Shown one piece after another: positions 37,101-48,192 of a stretch of 64,000 nt of DNA. The notes under the pieces are model-generated. The model was not told the DNA's origin and did no database searches. It saw nothing but the letters and a program-made list of their open reading frames with translations. Made by a program: the position numbers and the translations under genes. The DNA is from Phlegmacium glaucopus (Eukaryota > Basidiomycota > Agaricomycetes > Agaricales > Cortinariaceae): positions 2,629,219 to 2,693,218 of the forward strand of contig MU130378.1 in NCBI GenBank assembly GCA_015039465.1, written 5' to 3'. Each line of letters opens with the position of its first letter. Within the stretch, counting starts at the first letter, position 1.

Positions 37101-38053
37101 AGCCGGCCGATGGAAGGGGGAATCAGAAGTTAAAAAACACGACGGTCACAGGGTTCACTTCTCGGCGAAGGGTGGACATTTTGTGTCCCAAGCTCAATGC
37201 GAAGCAGCAGCGTTGAAGCTCTACGCCCGATATCACGATACATAACCGGCGTACTTGGGAAGAACCTGAGTGAATGCCGCAGAAGGCATTTAGCGCCTGA
37301 TGAGTCTCTTTCAACGTTTCCGCCCTAACCGGGATAATCAGAAGGCACCATATGTAGATATCCATGACCAGGTTCCAGGCATAAATGCGTATTGCGTTCC
37401 GGAGCAAGTTTCAGCAGTTCCTCCAACAGCGCCAAATCGGTAGACTGCGGAATGCGGAAGCAGGACCAGGGCAAAGCGGTTATATCGTCATCTATCGTCA
37501 TCTTTATCACCAAGGAATTTTAAGGAGAATCTTAGTAGAGTCGGTGTGAGAATCATATTTGGGTCAAAGGTCACACAACACCGTCGATGATCGAGAAAGC
37601 ATACATTAACACAGCGGCAGATGGAAAACAAAATGGAACATACCAGATCTACCCTTAACCAAGTGATTGGTGGTAAATAAACGTCAAGTTCGGACACTTG
37701 TGCCAGTAGCTATAGACGCCAAATTCTGGGGGGTCAAAAAAGTTGCGCGAGACAGCTTGAAAGAAGTCAATGAGAACCTATCAGTTTCAAAGGGAGATAT
37801 AAAGAACAACTCACAGAAAGAGTGACATGGTGGGAGTGCTCATAAGAAATGTGGAGGTCGTTGAGGCCTCGAGCAAACAGCTTGTGATGTCAGTCGGAGA
37901 TTTAACTTTAAAATAGTCACGCATAGTCACATTGACTCACAAATTAAAAGTCCGTAGCCATGTTTCCAACAACGGCATCGTGAGCTGCCGACTAATTGGG
38001 CCTGTGACAAACTTGTTACCTAAAGTAACATTAACAGCAGTCTAGCAATCGCG

Positions 38054-39863
38054 ATGGCTCCCAACGATATTCATATCGACCTACTTCTCACCCAATTGAC
38101 TGCCCCTAACACCAGCATCAGCACACTGAACAACCTTCTCAAAAATGGCATCCCTCGAGAAACGAGAGAGACAGTTCTTAGTAGTTTCTTATTGAACGGC
38201 CAAGACCCACTGATGTTGCTGGATGTGAGCAGCAATACCTTGGCGGTGTTGTATATCCTGTGAGTAGCCATTGACCTTCATCTCTCGTCTTTGTCTGATC
38301 CATTATTGCTACTCTCGTAGATCTGCCAGAGTTAGCGGAAGTTTTACTAATAGTCAACCTCCTTGGCCTGTTGTTCAAGAATTTTGTCGGAGGTTTAACC
38401 CTGAACATGCCCGTTATGCACCTGATCGTAGTATGTGGTCTTTTTTCGTTGATATCGGGTGTTTGATATCATAACGCCTTGGCAGTCACCAAATTGGCGA
38501 AAGGGATTCACCGTCTGGCTTCGCACTATGGTACCGTGAGCATCCCACGTTTCTTTTTCCCGCCCACGTTCTTATTCATTTGCTCAACAGACAAATTTGG
38601 CTATCCGTCCCCTCCGTGACCTCTTAAGTCGTTACCCATACGATCCGTCCTTTCTGACCACAATCCACCCCATTTTCATGCTCGTGCGTTTATAATTCCT
38701 TACATACCCTTCAATCTAAGATCTCCACTAGACTTGTGTCTCAACCCGCAACTTCCTCGCTGCTCTGCCTGTTCTTTCCTACCCTATCACCAACTTTGAC
38801 ACCTCGATTTCCCCCGAGTTGCACTATAGCGACAATTTGTCGTACCATTACACTGGTGGTATTGCGTTGGCTGCTTTGAAGCGATGGGCTGAGGCGGAAG
38901 AATATTTTGAAATTTGTGTGACGAGCCCTGGGACTTTCCCGGCTGCTCTGCAGATGGAGGCTTTGAAAAAGTTGAGGTTGGTGCAATTGATATCGACGGG
39001 AAAGGTAGGTTCTCAGAATAAACCAAAGGGTCCGAACCAGCTAACAAATCCTTGCAGACTGCGAATCTACCCAAATACACGCACCCTCTCTTACTACGAC
39101 TGTTCAAAAATTCCCCATACCAACTATTCATCAACGCATATCCGAATAATGTTGATCAGATGAAAGAGGTTTATGAAAAAGAAAAACAGACATTCATTCA
39201 TGTAGATTTTCTTCTTTCATCTTTCCTTTGTTTCGTATTGATGGGCTGTTCAAATCTCATTAATTGTATTGACAGGACAAAAACTTGGGGTTAATCAGTC
39301 AAGCTCTGACGCGCGCGCCACGGTGGGTACTCAAGAAACTCACTTCAACTTATGTTACTCTCCATCTCTCTGATATCGGCCGAGCGATTAAGATCGATTC
39401 GGAAGATGAAGTTAGGTCTTTGTTGCTCAGCATGGTACAGATTACGATTTCTTCGTTGATTCCTTCTCGTTAACCTAATTTTACTTCCCTTCTGTCCCTC
39501 TCAATCTTATAGATTGAAGCCAACGATATATGCGCCCAAATCTCCGCCTCTGGCACAGTCACATTCTCCGACCCGACCCCTCAATTCACCAAGGAACAGG
39601 TTGATAACGTGGTTAGGGAGGTTCAAGAGCAGACTGCGCTCTTAGCTTATTTGGAGCAGCAGCTTGGGAGGAGCAAGGACTTTTTGAGCAAGGTTCGTTC
39701 TTATTTTTGTCGAATGGGTTTTCTGGCCTGAGCACTCCTATTGATCTTGTCATGGCAGGCTGTGAAGACGAGTGATTCTGCGTGGGCTCCATCGACTGAG
39801 GAAGAAATATTTACGAATTTGAGTGGGCAACAACATTTGTGGGATGAAAATGTGTATTCATAA
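38054..39863 (+). CDS. COP9 signalosome subunit 3
   Basis: The model has nine exons: 38054-38259, 38321-38430, 38486-38535, 38591-38683, 38732-39004, 39058-39201, 39276-39434, 39513-39692 and 39759-39863. It gives 439 codons with a closed frame. The sequence reads as a CSN3: the helical repeat region includes SYPITNFD, HYTGGIALAALKRWAEAEEY and FEICVTSPGTFPAALQMEAL. KLRLVQLISTGK and NLPKYTHPLLLR follow, then the winged-helix PCI part with YVTLHLSDIGRAI. It ends in a region that includes FSDPTPQFTKEQVDNVV. The tail of about 30 acidic/polar residues ends WDENVYS. The protein would be part of the signalosome that removes NEDD8 from cullins. All introns are 50-80 bp GT-AG. Human CSN3 is about 420 residues, so the length fits. 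Confidence 0.9.
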
Positions 39864-40979
39864 AACTCTTTTGTCTGTTGAGTTGGCACCTCCGCTTTAG
39901 TTTCCTTGACAAGTTACAGGTATTACACATCACAACCACCCTCTCTGCACTGTAAAATAGAACAAGAAATTGATCAATCATGATTTTCCGCGGCCGCTAA
40001 GTGTATTTTTATTTACCTCGAGTGATACAGTTGTCAGTATCGTTCTGCCTAATTTCTACTTCACAGTGCCCAAGTTGCTCCAATGTTCAAAAAAGTTTTC
40101 AGTCCACAATACTGTGGACCGAATATGACGTTTGAGATGTTCGCCACGGTGAAAACACTTGCCACAATCTTGTCGCCTTTTGATCATGTTCCGTGGCTAG
40201 ACTCTTGACAGAAGATGCAAATGTGAAGTTCCGTAGCGAGTATTTCCATTACCCTTGTAAGTGTTTGTTATTCTAACAGTCTTTCTTCGCCCTAATCATT
40301 GAAGCAACTAACGCATATCATGCCTGAATTTCCTTGATCTCATTTCTTTGACTGCTCCTTCAATCTGGGAGTGGAGAAAATTACTAGTCCGTTCTGAACT
40401 ACCTCGGCTACAGAACTTGTCGATATCGTTTTCCACCCTCAGGGACAGAAGGGTATCTCATGCTCTTGCAGTTAGCATTGTTCTTAATGCTTTGGATAAG
40501 AGGAAACCTCCGGGTCAATTTTAAAAGTGGTCCTCGAGAGGGATCTCAGAGAAGAAATGATTTACTCTTACAAAAACTCCAGCGGATTGTTGGACTTTCA
40601 GTCATTTTCCACACTGCGTTTTTGCAGAAAAGCAATACGAAGGCTATCTGAGGCAATCGCATTCTATTCAACATTCCATTATATTAGCCAAGGACTTGCT
40701 TTCTTTCATTCGACACTCTAAAGTGCTGGAGGCCTTTCCCAACTCCCAAGCAGGACTTGCCGAAATTTATTAGAACCATTCCTTTAGGGCCTTTATGTCT
40801 CAGCTTACTACGGAAATTAGGACCTTCTCCTTTTGAATTTTACCCTTTGGGCAGCTCTTGTCCTTTCAAGAGTCGGAATTAAAACCCATTTCTTTCTCAG
40901 ATACAACACATTTGGAGGTCGGTAAAATCGTATATGGAGTCCCGTTTCAATTTGTATCTGACTTCCTCATGTCTCAGAG

Positions 40980-41297
40980 ATGACCGAGCGGCCGATAGTA
41001 TACATAAAGGGATACGAACTTGACCTCGACAAGATACGCTCTCAATTCCCAAGAGAAGATTATCACCCAACAGCGTCAAATAAGTCAATTCGTAGTGTTC
41101 CCATCATTAACCACATCCCAAAAATAGCCTACAAGTACGTTGGATGTGGATTGGACCCCGATGGCCATCTACACATAGTGCTCGTCCTCGAGGACGCGTA
41201 CGAACGACAAGGCAGAATTGGAGGGTGTTATTGCACCTCCAGACACGCTTCCGTTTTAACGCCCGGCATGGTAGGCAGGAGTGAATGTATGGCGTAA
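40980..41297 (+). CDS. Hypothetical small protein (105 aa)
   Basis: The open frame starts MTERPIVYIKGYELDLDKIR and continues with VPIINHIPKIAYKYVGCGLD and GHLHIVLVLEDAYERQGR. The first 80 residues have a balanced, protein-like composition with alternating hydrophobic and charged segments. The Cys-rich end (GGCYCTSRHA) may be read-through past a missed splice site. I do not recognise it. A splice acceptor-like ctcag lies directly before agATG, so the real first exon could be upstream. It may equally be spurious. Confidence 0.3.
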   Translation: MTERPIVYIKGYELDLDKIRSQFPREDYHPTASNKSIRSVPIINHIPKIAYKYVGCGLDPDGHLHIVLVLEDAYERQGRIGGCYCTSRHASVLTPGMVGRSECMA

Positions 41298-41908
41298 AGG
41301 TACTTGTCATCCCAGTATCTTGATTCATTCTCTAGACGGATGACTACCCACCCAAGTGTCTGTGAGGTGTAGACTTTGACCATCGCTGCCCGATGACATT
41401 TACCTTTACAAGCGATCTTTATTCTTAAACTATTTTTTTTTCGTCCTTCGAAAATTTTAAATGTATTCCACCATTATTTAACCAAGTTCATCCTTAATTC
41501 ACTAAGCAAAATTTTAGAAGGCTCAATTGCATAATTGTGAGATCCGGACATTTATGTACTATAAGGTAGGTCATTCAAAAGCAAGATTAGGGATAGACCT
41601 CATAAGGTCCGACTCACGTGTGCTCCTCAATCAAGCATATATTAAGCACCCATCTTAAGAAGTGAACATTCAAGTGTTCAAATATCCACTCCTAGCCCGA
41701 CGATTCTCATCGGCGACCAGCGAAACATACCAAAGATAAGACATGGTAGACGGGACCGTAGCTCAACATCCTCCTGCTAGTAAGCTTTCACAACCATGTT
41801 GTTCTTGAATGACGCTGACTGCTATGTGTCGTTCAGTGAAAGTAGGAGGTCGACGTCTCTCGATATCGATGAAGCATAAGGCACCAACCCCAGCGTAGGT
41901 GACTTTCC

Positions 41909-42268
41909 ATGCTTCGATCAAAGCAGAAAGACTACAGCATGGGATATGGCTTTATGTACAGTGAAGCAGTAGTTACCACTCCAGGAACTGAGGACAAGAA
42001 AGAGACGACAGTCCCTGACTATCCCAGGCCTGCGCCGCCAACTGCAGGCGGTGAAACCCCTCAACACCAACAAGTTCACCGTACCGAGGAAGAGTTGCCA
42101 CCCAAGAAGGAGAAGAAGTATAACCACGATAATGAAAAGAAGGTTCAGGAATATTCTCATTGGAAGACAGAGATAACACGGCCCACCAGAGATATCAGTG
42201 GAGGAAATAAAGGCCAAACAATGGGTGTAAGGATTGGACAGCCAGCGGGCAAAGCATTCGGTGCTTGA
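41909..42268 (+). CDS. Hypothetical hydrophilic protein (119 aa)
   Basis: The open frame MLRSKQKDYSMGYGFMYSEA continues into a Pro/Glu/Lys-rich stretch (PRPAPPTAGGETPQ, ELPPKKEKKYNHDNEKKV) and ends GVRIGQPAGKAFGA. An upstream ATG at 41743 (MVDGTVAQHPPA) with a plausible donor could begin a spliced form, including KVGGRRLSISMKHKAPTP. However, I could not make the third exon's frame close, so only the open exon is given. No domain is recognised. Confidence 0.35.
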   Translation: MLRSKQKDYSMGYGFMYSEAVVTTPGTEDKKETTVPDYPRPAPPTAGGETPQHQQVHRTEEELPPKKEKKYNHDNEKKVQEYSHWKTEITRPTRDISGGNKGQTMGVRIGQPAGKAFGA

Positions 42269-42521
42269 ATGACGAGGAAGGATAATGATTCTGGCATTGG
42301 CCAGGGCGGACAGTATAAAACTCGACTGTTCTGATTTTGTTTCGTCATCGAAAAAAGTGTACGATAGTCCGTTGTCTTCCGTATGTACCAGGTCAAAAAG
42401 GCTGAATGAAAGTCATGTATCCCTCAAATCTAACAGGAATATGCTCATGGAAACCTTAAGTATATTGCATGTATGCATGGAACCATATAGAAGATGCGAC
42501 GAAAGCGAGTAGAGAAAATGA

Positions 42522-43423
42522 TCACTCAGAGACGACCTTGCTCTTCTTTCCCCTGATTTTCTTAGCTGGTGTTGGTTTGGGTTCCCGGTGGGCAGCGATA
42601 AGCGCTGAAGCCCGTGCAAGGGCAGCCTGAATCAAACAGGTGATGTCAGTACTGGTGCTTGATAACAGTAAATTTAAAAGCGTGAAATAGAAAGGGAAGA
42701 AAAGTGTTTGCGCCAACGAGTCGGATTCTCCGCGGTGAGCAACGAACGGGTCCCGATAGCGACAAGGGGCAAATTCATTGGAGTTTGATCGACTCCAATG
42801 AATCAGATTGATATTGCAAACATGTCCACGCCCAGCCTTCAATTACTTTTCAGTAGTTCCAGTGGGTTCTAACGAGAATGCGTTCCAGGAGAGAAAGAGA
42901 CAAAACGAAAGGTATATATATGCGAGTATAAACTCACGGTACGCAGGTCAGGTCTGTATCCCCGCTTGGCAGTTGCAGAGGCGATTCCAAGGGCACGACG
43001 GCTACCTGACCGGGGCCGGATGGTTGATGTAGCGGTGGCGGAGGCGACAGCTTGAGGAGAAGCTTTCGTTTTGCGAGTGAGGATTTTTACGCCTGAAGCA
43101 GAATCTGAGATATCAATGACCTGTTCAAACCTATTCAGATCCTGAGCCAAAAAATTGAAATGATAAGACAAACCTTGGAGTTGGCCAACCCAGAGAATTT
43201 GTATGAGTGCAGGTTGCGGAGGTTGCCCTATGATACTGGGTTAAAATGACATTACATTGGTTGATGATTAAAATAACTGACAGGCTCCTTGGAGAAGATA
43301 GGCCCCTCAGGCACTCGCTTCACGATGAAGGAGTTATTTTTCTAAAAGTCAAGGGTAAGCTTATGGGCCGCGACCTTGACGTGAACGCACACGGAGAAGG
43401 AGCCATTGGAGATCGTTAGACAT
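42522..43423 (-). CDS. RPL28: 60S ribosomal protein eL28
   Basis: The model has five exons: 43423-43391, 43341-43282, 43227-43174, 43120-42938 and 42626-42522. It gives 144 codons with a closed frame, close to the usual 135-140 for this family. It starts MSNDLQWLLLRKNNSFIVKR and continues VPEGPIFSKEPGNLRNLHSY, KFSGLANSKVIDISDS and VKILTRKTKASPQAV. The Ala/Ser/Arg-rich region (SGSRRALGIASATAKRGYRP) precedes AALARASALIAAHREPKP and a basic tail KKIRGKKSKVV. The LQWLLLRxxxSFxVKR start and SxEPGNLxNLHSxKxSGLAN are diagnostic for eukaryote-specific eL28 of the large subunit. The last intron (42627-42937) is about 311 bp, long for this locus; ribosomal-protein introns sometimes carry snoRNAs, but I did not recognise one. 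The symbol follows the animal name; S. cerevisiae lacks eL28 and uses RPL28 for a different protein (uL15). Confidence 0.93.
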
Positions 43424-43889
43424 GATAGAAAGACTTGCTGAGGAATAACTTCCGGGCTCCCGAACCCAATTTGTCCGGTGGCTTGTCAACTGTACAGCTG
43501 GCTCTTGGACAATATACACAAATACCAGCCTCCGCGCACGGACCATAGCTGCCCATATATAAAGGGTGGTAGGCCCATTATTGTTTCCTTAGAACATACT
43601 CAATCAGGATCTGTTTACAGAAACTGACCGAGTCTCGCATTTTTACAAATGCCACATTCTTGAAATCCACTCGATGACATCCGCGCTATCTCGTTAAGCA
43701 GAGAACATGGCTCTGCTTCATGCAGAGTCTCGAGGACGTTTGGTTTGTCAATTGGGTGTGCTTGCAAAAGCTACTTGAATGACTCGCCAGCGAGCTTAGC
43801 GTCAGTCTGATGGATTCCTTTTACATTTCTCTTTGTATATTGTAGTCGGTATTTTGAATATATGAATATCTGGATATCTTGAAAAAAGT

Positions 43890-44485
43890 TTACAGTTTAG
43901 CGGAAGGCTTAATGAGGTTGCCAAGCCCCGTCTTAGTCTCCACCGCCAGTGATGTACTCTTCCGCGAATTGCTATCCACAAATACATGCGTATAACCTCC
44001 AACTGCTGCAGGCGCGTCTTTCCCTTCCTCGAACACTCCAACTTCATACGACACTGAGCTACTTCCAAGCTTATTCACTCGCAATCCAAGGTCCAGAACT
44101 TGAGGAAATGATAGCGGCGCAAAGAACTGACCAATCGTTAAAAAAAAATTATCATGGGCTGGATTGGGACATGACCATACCTGACAATGCGAGGAAACAA
44201 CGAGTCCAATCAGAGGTGATGACTTTGGGTCAAGTCCACATCTCTCAATGAGATATGTGTTGACGATGGAGTCAAAAAGATGATAGTAGATCGAATTGTT
44301 TATATGCGAGTATTGATCATTATCACTCCTGTCGGGAGTTCATGGACATATCATGAAGAAAAAGGTAGTCTTTCAGTTTTATGACTTACCGATTTCAAGC
44401 TCGAGCTTACCGACCATCGCGTTCGATACGCCAGGAAATAGACATAGTCAGATCGTCTTCGCGCTTTCAGGTTGGGTTCAGGCAT
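43890..44485 (-). CDS. Hotdog-fold acyl-CoA thioesterase-like protein
   Basis: The model has three exons, 44485-44415, 44328-44181 and 44126-43890, giving 151 codons with a closed frame. This is the size of single-domain 4HBT proteins. Key block: VYFLAYRTRWSDNDQYSHIN followed by NSIYYHLFDSIVNTYLIE. The catalytic Asp (SDNDQYSHINN) sits where YbgC/4HBT enzymes have DxDxxGHVNN. Then FFAPLSFPQVLDLGLRVNKL, SSSVSYEVGVFEEGKD and VGGYTHVFVDSNSRKS supply the central beta-strands. It should hydrolyse an acyl-CoA thioester, but the substrate is unknown. Gly in the GH(V/I)NN motif is Ser here, a conservative change. The start is the first ATG of the open exon (MPEPNLKARRRSDY), and an upstream exon with a targeting peptide cannot be excluded. 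Confidence 0.85.
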
Positions 44486-45576
44486 CTTCTGAGAGAGACC
44501 AGGGCTAAAGCAATGACACTTGGAACCTGTTTGTCGGTTGTGGTCTTCCAAAGCGAGAAGATGGCGTACGTAATAAAAAAGTAGTGACAGTGATGTTATG
44601 CATCCACCAACCGGTCGATAAGACCGTTATACAGGCCCAAGAAACCAACAAAGAAAGAATCGTGTATTGGAGTGCCATGAATAATAGGTTTTTTTGAGCA
44701 ATCAATACAGGACGACGGCATCCGCTGATTTCATCGTACGAGTCGAGCCGTCCGTTCCTGGCTTGAAGACCTGATCACATTGGTCTCTTTACTGTGTCAC
44801 CAAGATTTCAAGCTTGTTCCTGAATGAGAAGCAAGAACAGGTGACAAAGGGTTCAACTTATTTTGAGGCCGTGACTGGCGGGACAAGCGCGTTTTCTTAG
44901 GTTTTCTTCCTCCAAAGCCTGGATCATGGCCTGATCAAAAATTCCCAAGATCGTGTCACAATGCCCAGGGATAAGATCGACTAGCTTGGGAATTGGACCC
45001 TCTGCGTGCCAGAGTTTAGAGTGTACAACTGGATTAAAAAGGGCCACCTTCAAATCCCCAGCTATGTCGGCGTCGGCTTGCTCCCACTTCACCAATGTGC
45101 TAGGCCTAGGATCGATTGATTTCTCAGATGCGGTCTAGCCCTTATGAGCCGAGTTAACGGGCGACAATGAGGCTGATTCCAGAGGTCCAAGATGTTGGTA
45201 CGATCACCAGGTGAACTGCGAGACAAACCAGCGACATGACTTCCTTCTTATACAGTCGGTTATATGTCAACGGGCGGTTCTAGGGCTTTTACAGGTATTT
45301 GAAAAGTGTCAATCTTCCAAATTTTGAATATCACTTACAGTACTCATATAGGGCACTCTCATCTCTCAACAACGAGATGACCCCCAGACCTACCACCAGA
45401 AAGCTAGAACTACGAAACGGCTTATGTCGACGCACGCGCCACCTGTTGCATAATGTCTGGCTTTTAGACACGTTATCGTGACATCATCAGCGACTGAAAT
45501 AGTCTGCAAATGTTAGCTCTTGCAGTTTCACTCGCAGTTATCTTACTTCTACCCATCTTGATCGAACAAATTGGAA
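44486..45576. other. Intergenic region, thioesterase / SDR (divergent genes)
   Basis: About 1.1 kb between the divergent thioesterase (minus) and SDR (plus) genes. It contains an open stretch on the minus strand at 44853-45095 (DIAGDLKVALFNPVVHSKLW, GPIPKLVDLIPGHCDTILGI) with a protein-like composition. I could not find flanking exons, so it may be a relic or a small unrecognised gene. Promoters of both flanking genes must lie at the two ends. Confidence 0.4.
44853..45095 (-). CDS. Uncertain 80-aa open stretch
   Basis: It encodes MVKWEQADADIAGDLKVALF, then NPVVHSKLWHAEGPIPKL and VDLIPGHCDTILGIFDQAMI, ending ACPASHGLKIS. Helical amphipathic composition suggests real coding at some time. No domain is recognised and no neighbouring exon fits. 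It could be a fragment of a decayed gene. Confidence 0.25.
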   Translation of the reverse strand: MVKWEQADADIAGDLKVALFNPVVHSKLWHAEGPIPKLVDLIPGHCDTILGIFDQAMIQALEEENLRKRACPASHGLKIS

Positions 45577-46792
45577 ATGTCTGCCAAAGATATCATAACT
45601 GCGTACTCCGTCGCCGTACCTCATAAACAGGAACAGAACCTCCCTGGGTTGGATAAACACATAAAACGTGCGTCACCACTTTTCATAGATATATAACACG
45701 TTGTTCACTACTTTATCTAGCTGGAATGGAGTATTCAAAACTTGAAGTATGGGATGACGATGGCAAACCAAGTTTAGTTGAATACGTAGGAAGTGGGAAG
45801 TATGTTACGGTTTTGCACTTGATTTCTATTCCATCCAAATATTCCTTGTTCACGAATTGCTTTACTTTTTGTAGACTCCAAGGCAAGACAGCCATCATCA
45901 CAGGTGGAGACTCTGGAATCGGACGCGCAGCAGCTATCATGTTCGCCCGAGAGGGATGTACAGGGATCACTATCTCCCATCTTTCCGAAGAAGCAGAAGA
46001 CGCTGAGGAGGCTAAACGCCTTATTGAGGAATCTGGTGCAAAGTGTCTGACTGTGGCGGTTGATTTGATGAAAGACAACGAATGTCGGGAATTAGTGGAG
46101 AAACATCTTGAGACATTCGGAAAATTAAATGTGTTGGTGAACAATGCGTCGAAACAGATGTGCGTAGCTTACCTTCCATGATGCAGACTCACTGACTCTA
46201 GTCGCTAAAAGTATGTGCCAGAATTTTGAGGATATAGACTTGGAGAATGTGGCTAGCACATTTCAGTCGAACATTCTCCAGATGTTTGCCGTGACGAAAT
46301 TCGCTCTTCCTTACCTCAAGCGCGGTTCAAGCATCATCAACACCACATCAGTAACAGCATACAAAGGCTCTCTTAACTTTGGTATGTCCTTGCCGTCATT
46401 CATTCGCCCTTTCCGATATGCTTATCGCTCAATGAAGTGGACTACAGCGCCACTAAAGGCGCTATCGTGACATTCACGCGCTCTCTCTCAATTCAGCTTG
46501 CACCCAAAGGCATACGTGTCAATGCTGTTGCTCCAGGACCGGTCATTACTGCCCTCCAAGCCGCCTCGCGTCCAGCTGACAATATGGAAGGCTTAGGTGT
46601 CGGAATGCCTTTGCATGGGAGAGCCGGTCAGCCTGCTGAGCTGGGACCTACTTTCGTGTTTTTAGCCTCAATGGATTCGAACATTATGACGGGACAAGTC
46701 ATTCATGTAAATAGTATGTGGTGGAAATTTTCTTTAATTTGCAGGACTGAATCGTCATTCTTGAAGGTGGTCAGCATGTCGGTGGCTCCTAA
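45577..46792 (+). CDS. Short-chain dehydrogenase/reductase (SDR)
   Basis: The model has six exons: 45577-45667, 45721-45799, 45875-46159, 46212-46381, 46438-46713 and 46767-46792. It gives 308 codons with a closed frame. An N-terminal extension, HKQEQNLPGLDKHIKP then MEYSKLEVW, precedes the Rossmann fold. The cofactor loop is TAIITGGDSGIGRAAA, followed by VDLMKDNECRELVEKH, LNVLVNNAS, catalytic Ser in INTTSVTAYKGS, and the YxxxK pair in VDYSATKGAIVTF. Then come IRVNAVAPGPVITALQ and GQVIHVNSGQHVGGS. The extension plus GGDSGIGRA is typical of the bacterial GSP39/YhdF/YhxC-like SDRs and their fungal homologues. It probably uses NAD(P)H with an unknown carbonyl or alcohol substrate. The exon 4 acceptor (aaaag) is weak but is the only one that keeps the frame. 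Confidence 0.9.
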
Positions 46793-48192
46793 GTATATGC
46801 TTCTGTTGGATGGAATATGAAAGATAATATATTGACATCCAGTACTTTCCGCGTTTGAAAAACTTGAAGAGACCTTACTTGCCATTTTGTCATGACTCTT
46901 CGCTTTCTGGAAGCACTTTTGAAGTTCACGGTCGTTGACTAGAAGTGGTGACCGGTCCCTTTTATGAAATGGTGTAGGACTTACAGACCTATGATAAGGA
47001 TCTATTTCAATCGTCTAATGAGTATACTTTATTTGTTACCGAATTTTGAAGCGCAACATTAAGAGAAAGTTTAAATAACGTACAATCTCTTGTTTTTAGG
47101 ATATATTCCGCAGGAGCTGTAACGTTAGCACTGGAAGGAGCGATATCATTGTATTGCCATGCAAGAATGACGTATCTCAAAGGGATCCATACGTTGTATT
47201 TAACAAATCTATGTGCATTACATAAATCAGGCACATTTTAAAAATAGACTTCCCGTTGTACATAAGTTTACGAGCTGACTCTGTTGGCTCTCGGTAACCT
47301 AGCCAGGGCCAGGGCCAGTGCCTGATAATCGATAATCGATAAACAACGGGTTAATTTCCGTGGAAGTTAATACGATATGAGAAGAAATACCATGGAGTGC
47401 TATTAACAGCACTTTCAGCTGATCAAACGGTACGCCACGCAAACAAGGCAGGGTAGATTCTGTTGAATTGATTTGATTTACTTATGAGAGAATCGTAATA
47501 TGTCTAATGACTTGGAGTAATTCTCTGAAGAAAAAGATTCACCTGTCCGCCACTGAGGTTCCTGGAAAAGAAATCCCAGGATTTTCCACTATCGCAAGCA
47601 TTGATACCGAAATAGAACCAGTTGCACACCATCCGGATCCACATAGATAACTTGAAGTACGAAAGTGTTGGATCGATGACTCGAGATCCGAGAGACGTAG
47701 TATAAGATAATTCCATCAGCTGTATGTAGCGATAAGCTCTGAGCCCACTGTAATATATATCGTGAAGATTGTTACTTGTATTTCAGGACACTGCGGAACC
47801 GAGGCCTTCATTGAAAGCCGAATGTTTTCCGAAATAGACAATTACATAATTTACGTTATCAGCTTTCGTCCAGTGACCTCAGGCTTGTGGAAATCTTTCG
47901 ACGAAGTACGTCAAACATGGGCTCTCTTTGAACTTGCAGTGGCATATAGTTAGCGTATCTACTTCTATCTGATCGACTGCACATCTCAAAATACTTAAAT
48001 CCGTCAGTGGGAAGTAAACGGTCCGGCGGGACATCAAATCTCCAGGATGTACTATCGCTGAAATTCATATGGTCCACATGACGCTCGAAAAGTTTTATAA
48101 TTAAAAAAAGTCACATTGGTATATATGACCCCATATACTTATTAGCTTCCTCATACCCACTACCCTCGTTCTGCAATTGGACCTTGTGAATA
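46793..48192. other. 1.4-kb intergenic region
   Basis: No gene recognised. Small repeats are visible at about 47300-47345 (agggccagggccagtgcc, then gataatcgataatcgataaa). The last 150 bp are the promoter of the transporter gene and are AT-rich (tatatatgac near 48120). Confidence 0.5.

Larger units (their letters stand above)
25406..38053. other. 12.6-kb gene-poor region
   Basis: No intact gene could be supported on either strand over 12.6 kb. Sequence is AT-rich with many stops. Visible details are a direct repeat tcgcttgtgatccgt at about 26459-26490, a tcactg run near 30993-31010, a repeated tatgggttatgaca near 33855-33890, and a gaagcgct cluster at 34040-34160. A possible copia gag relic lies at about 32340-32470 on the minus strand. 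Minus-strand open stretches between 36115 and 37697 include hydrophobic segments (AWNLVMDIYIWCLLIIPV; YFFVLGLGYCSMYIEAYIYF). They could be a decayed membrane-protein gene, but I could not build a gene model. Confidence 0.5.
39864..42521. other. Intergenic region with two small uncertain ORFs
   Basis: This interval contains the two short plus-strand ORFs listed separately (40980-41297 and 41909-42268). Outside those I see no coding evidence. A run of T lies near 41430, and AT-rich sequence occupies 41400-41530. Confidence 0.4.

Noticed and set aside
36115..37697. Decayed membrane-protein gene on the minus strand
   Set aside because: Hydrophobic stretches exist, but no set of GT-AG introns joined them into a frame and no family was recognised.
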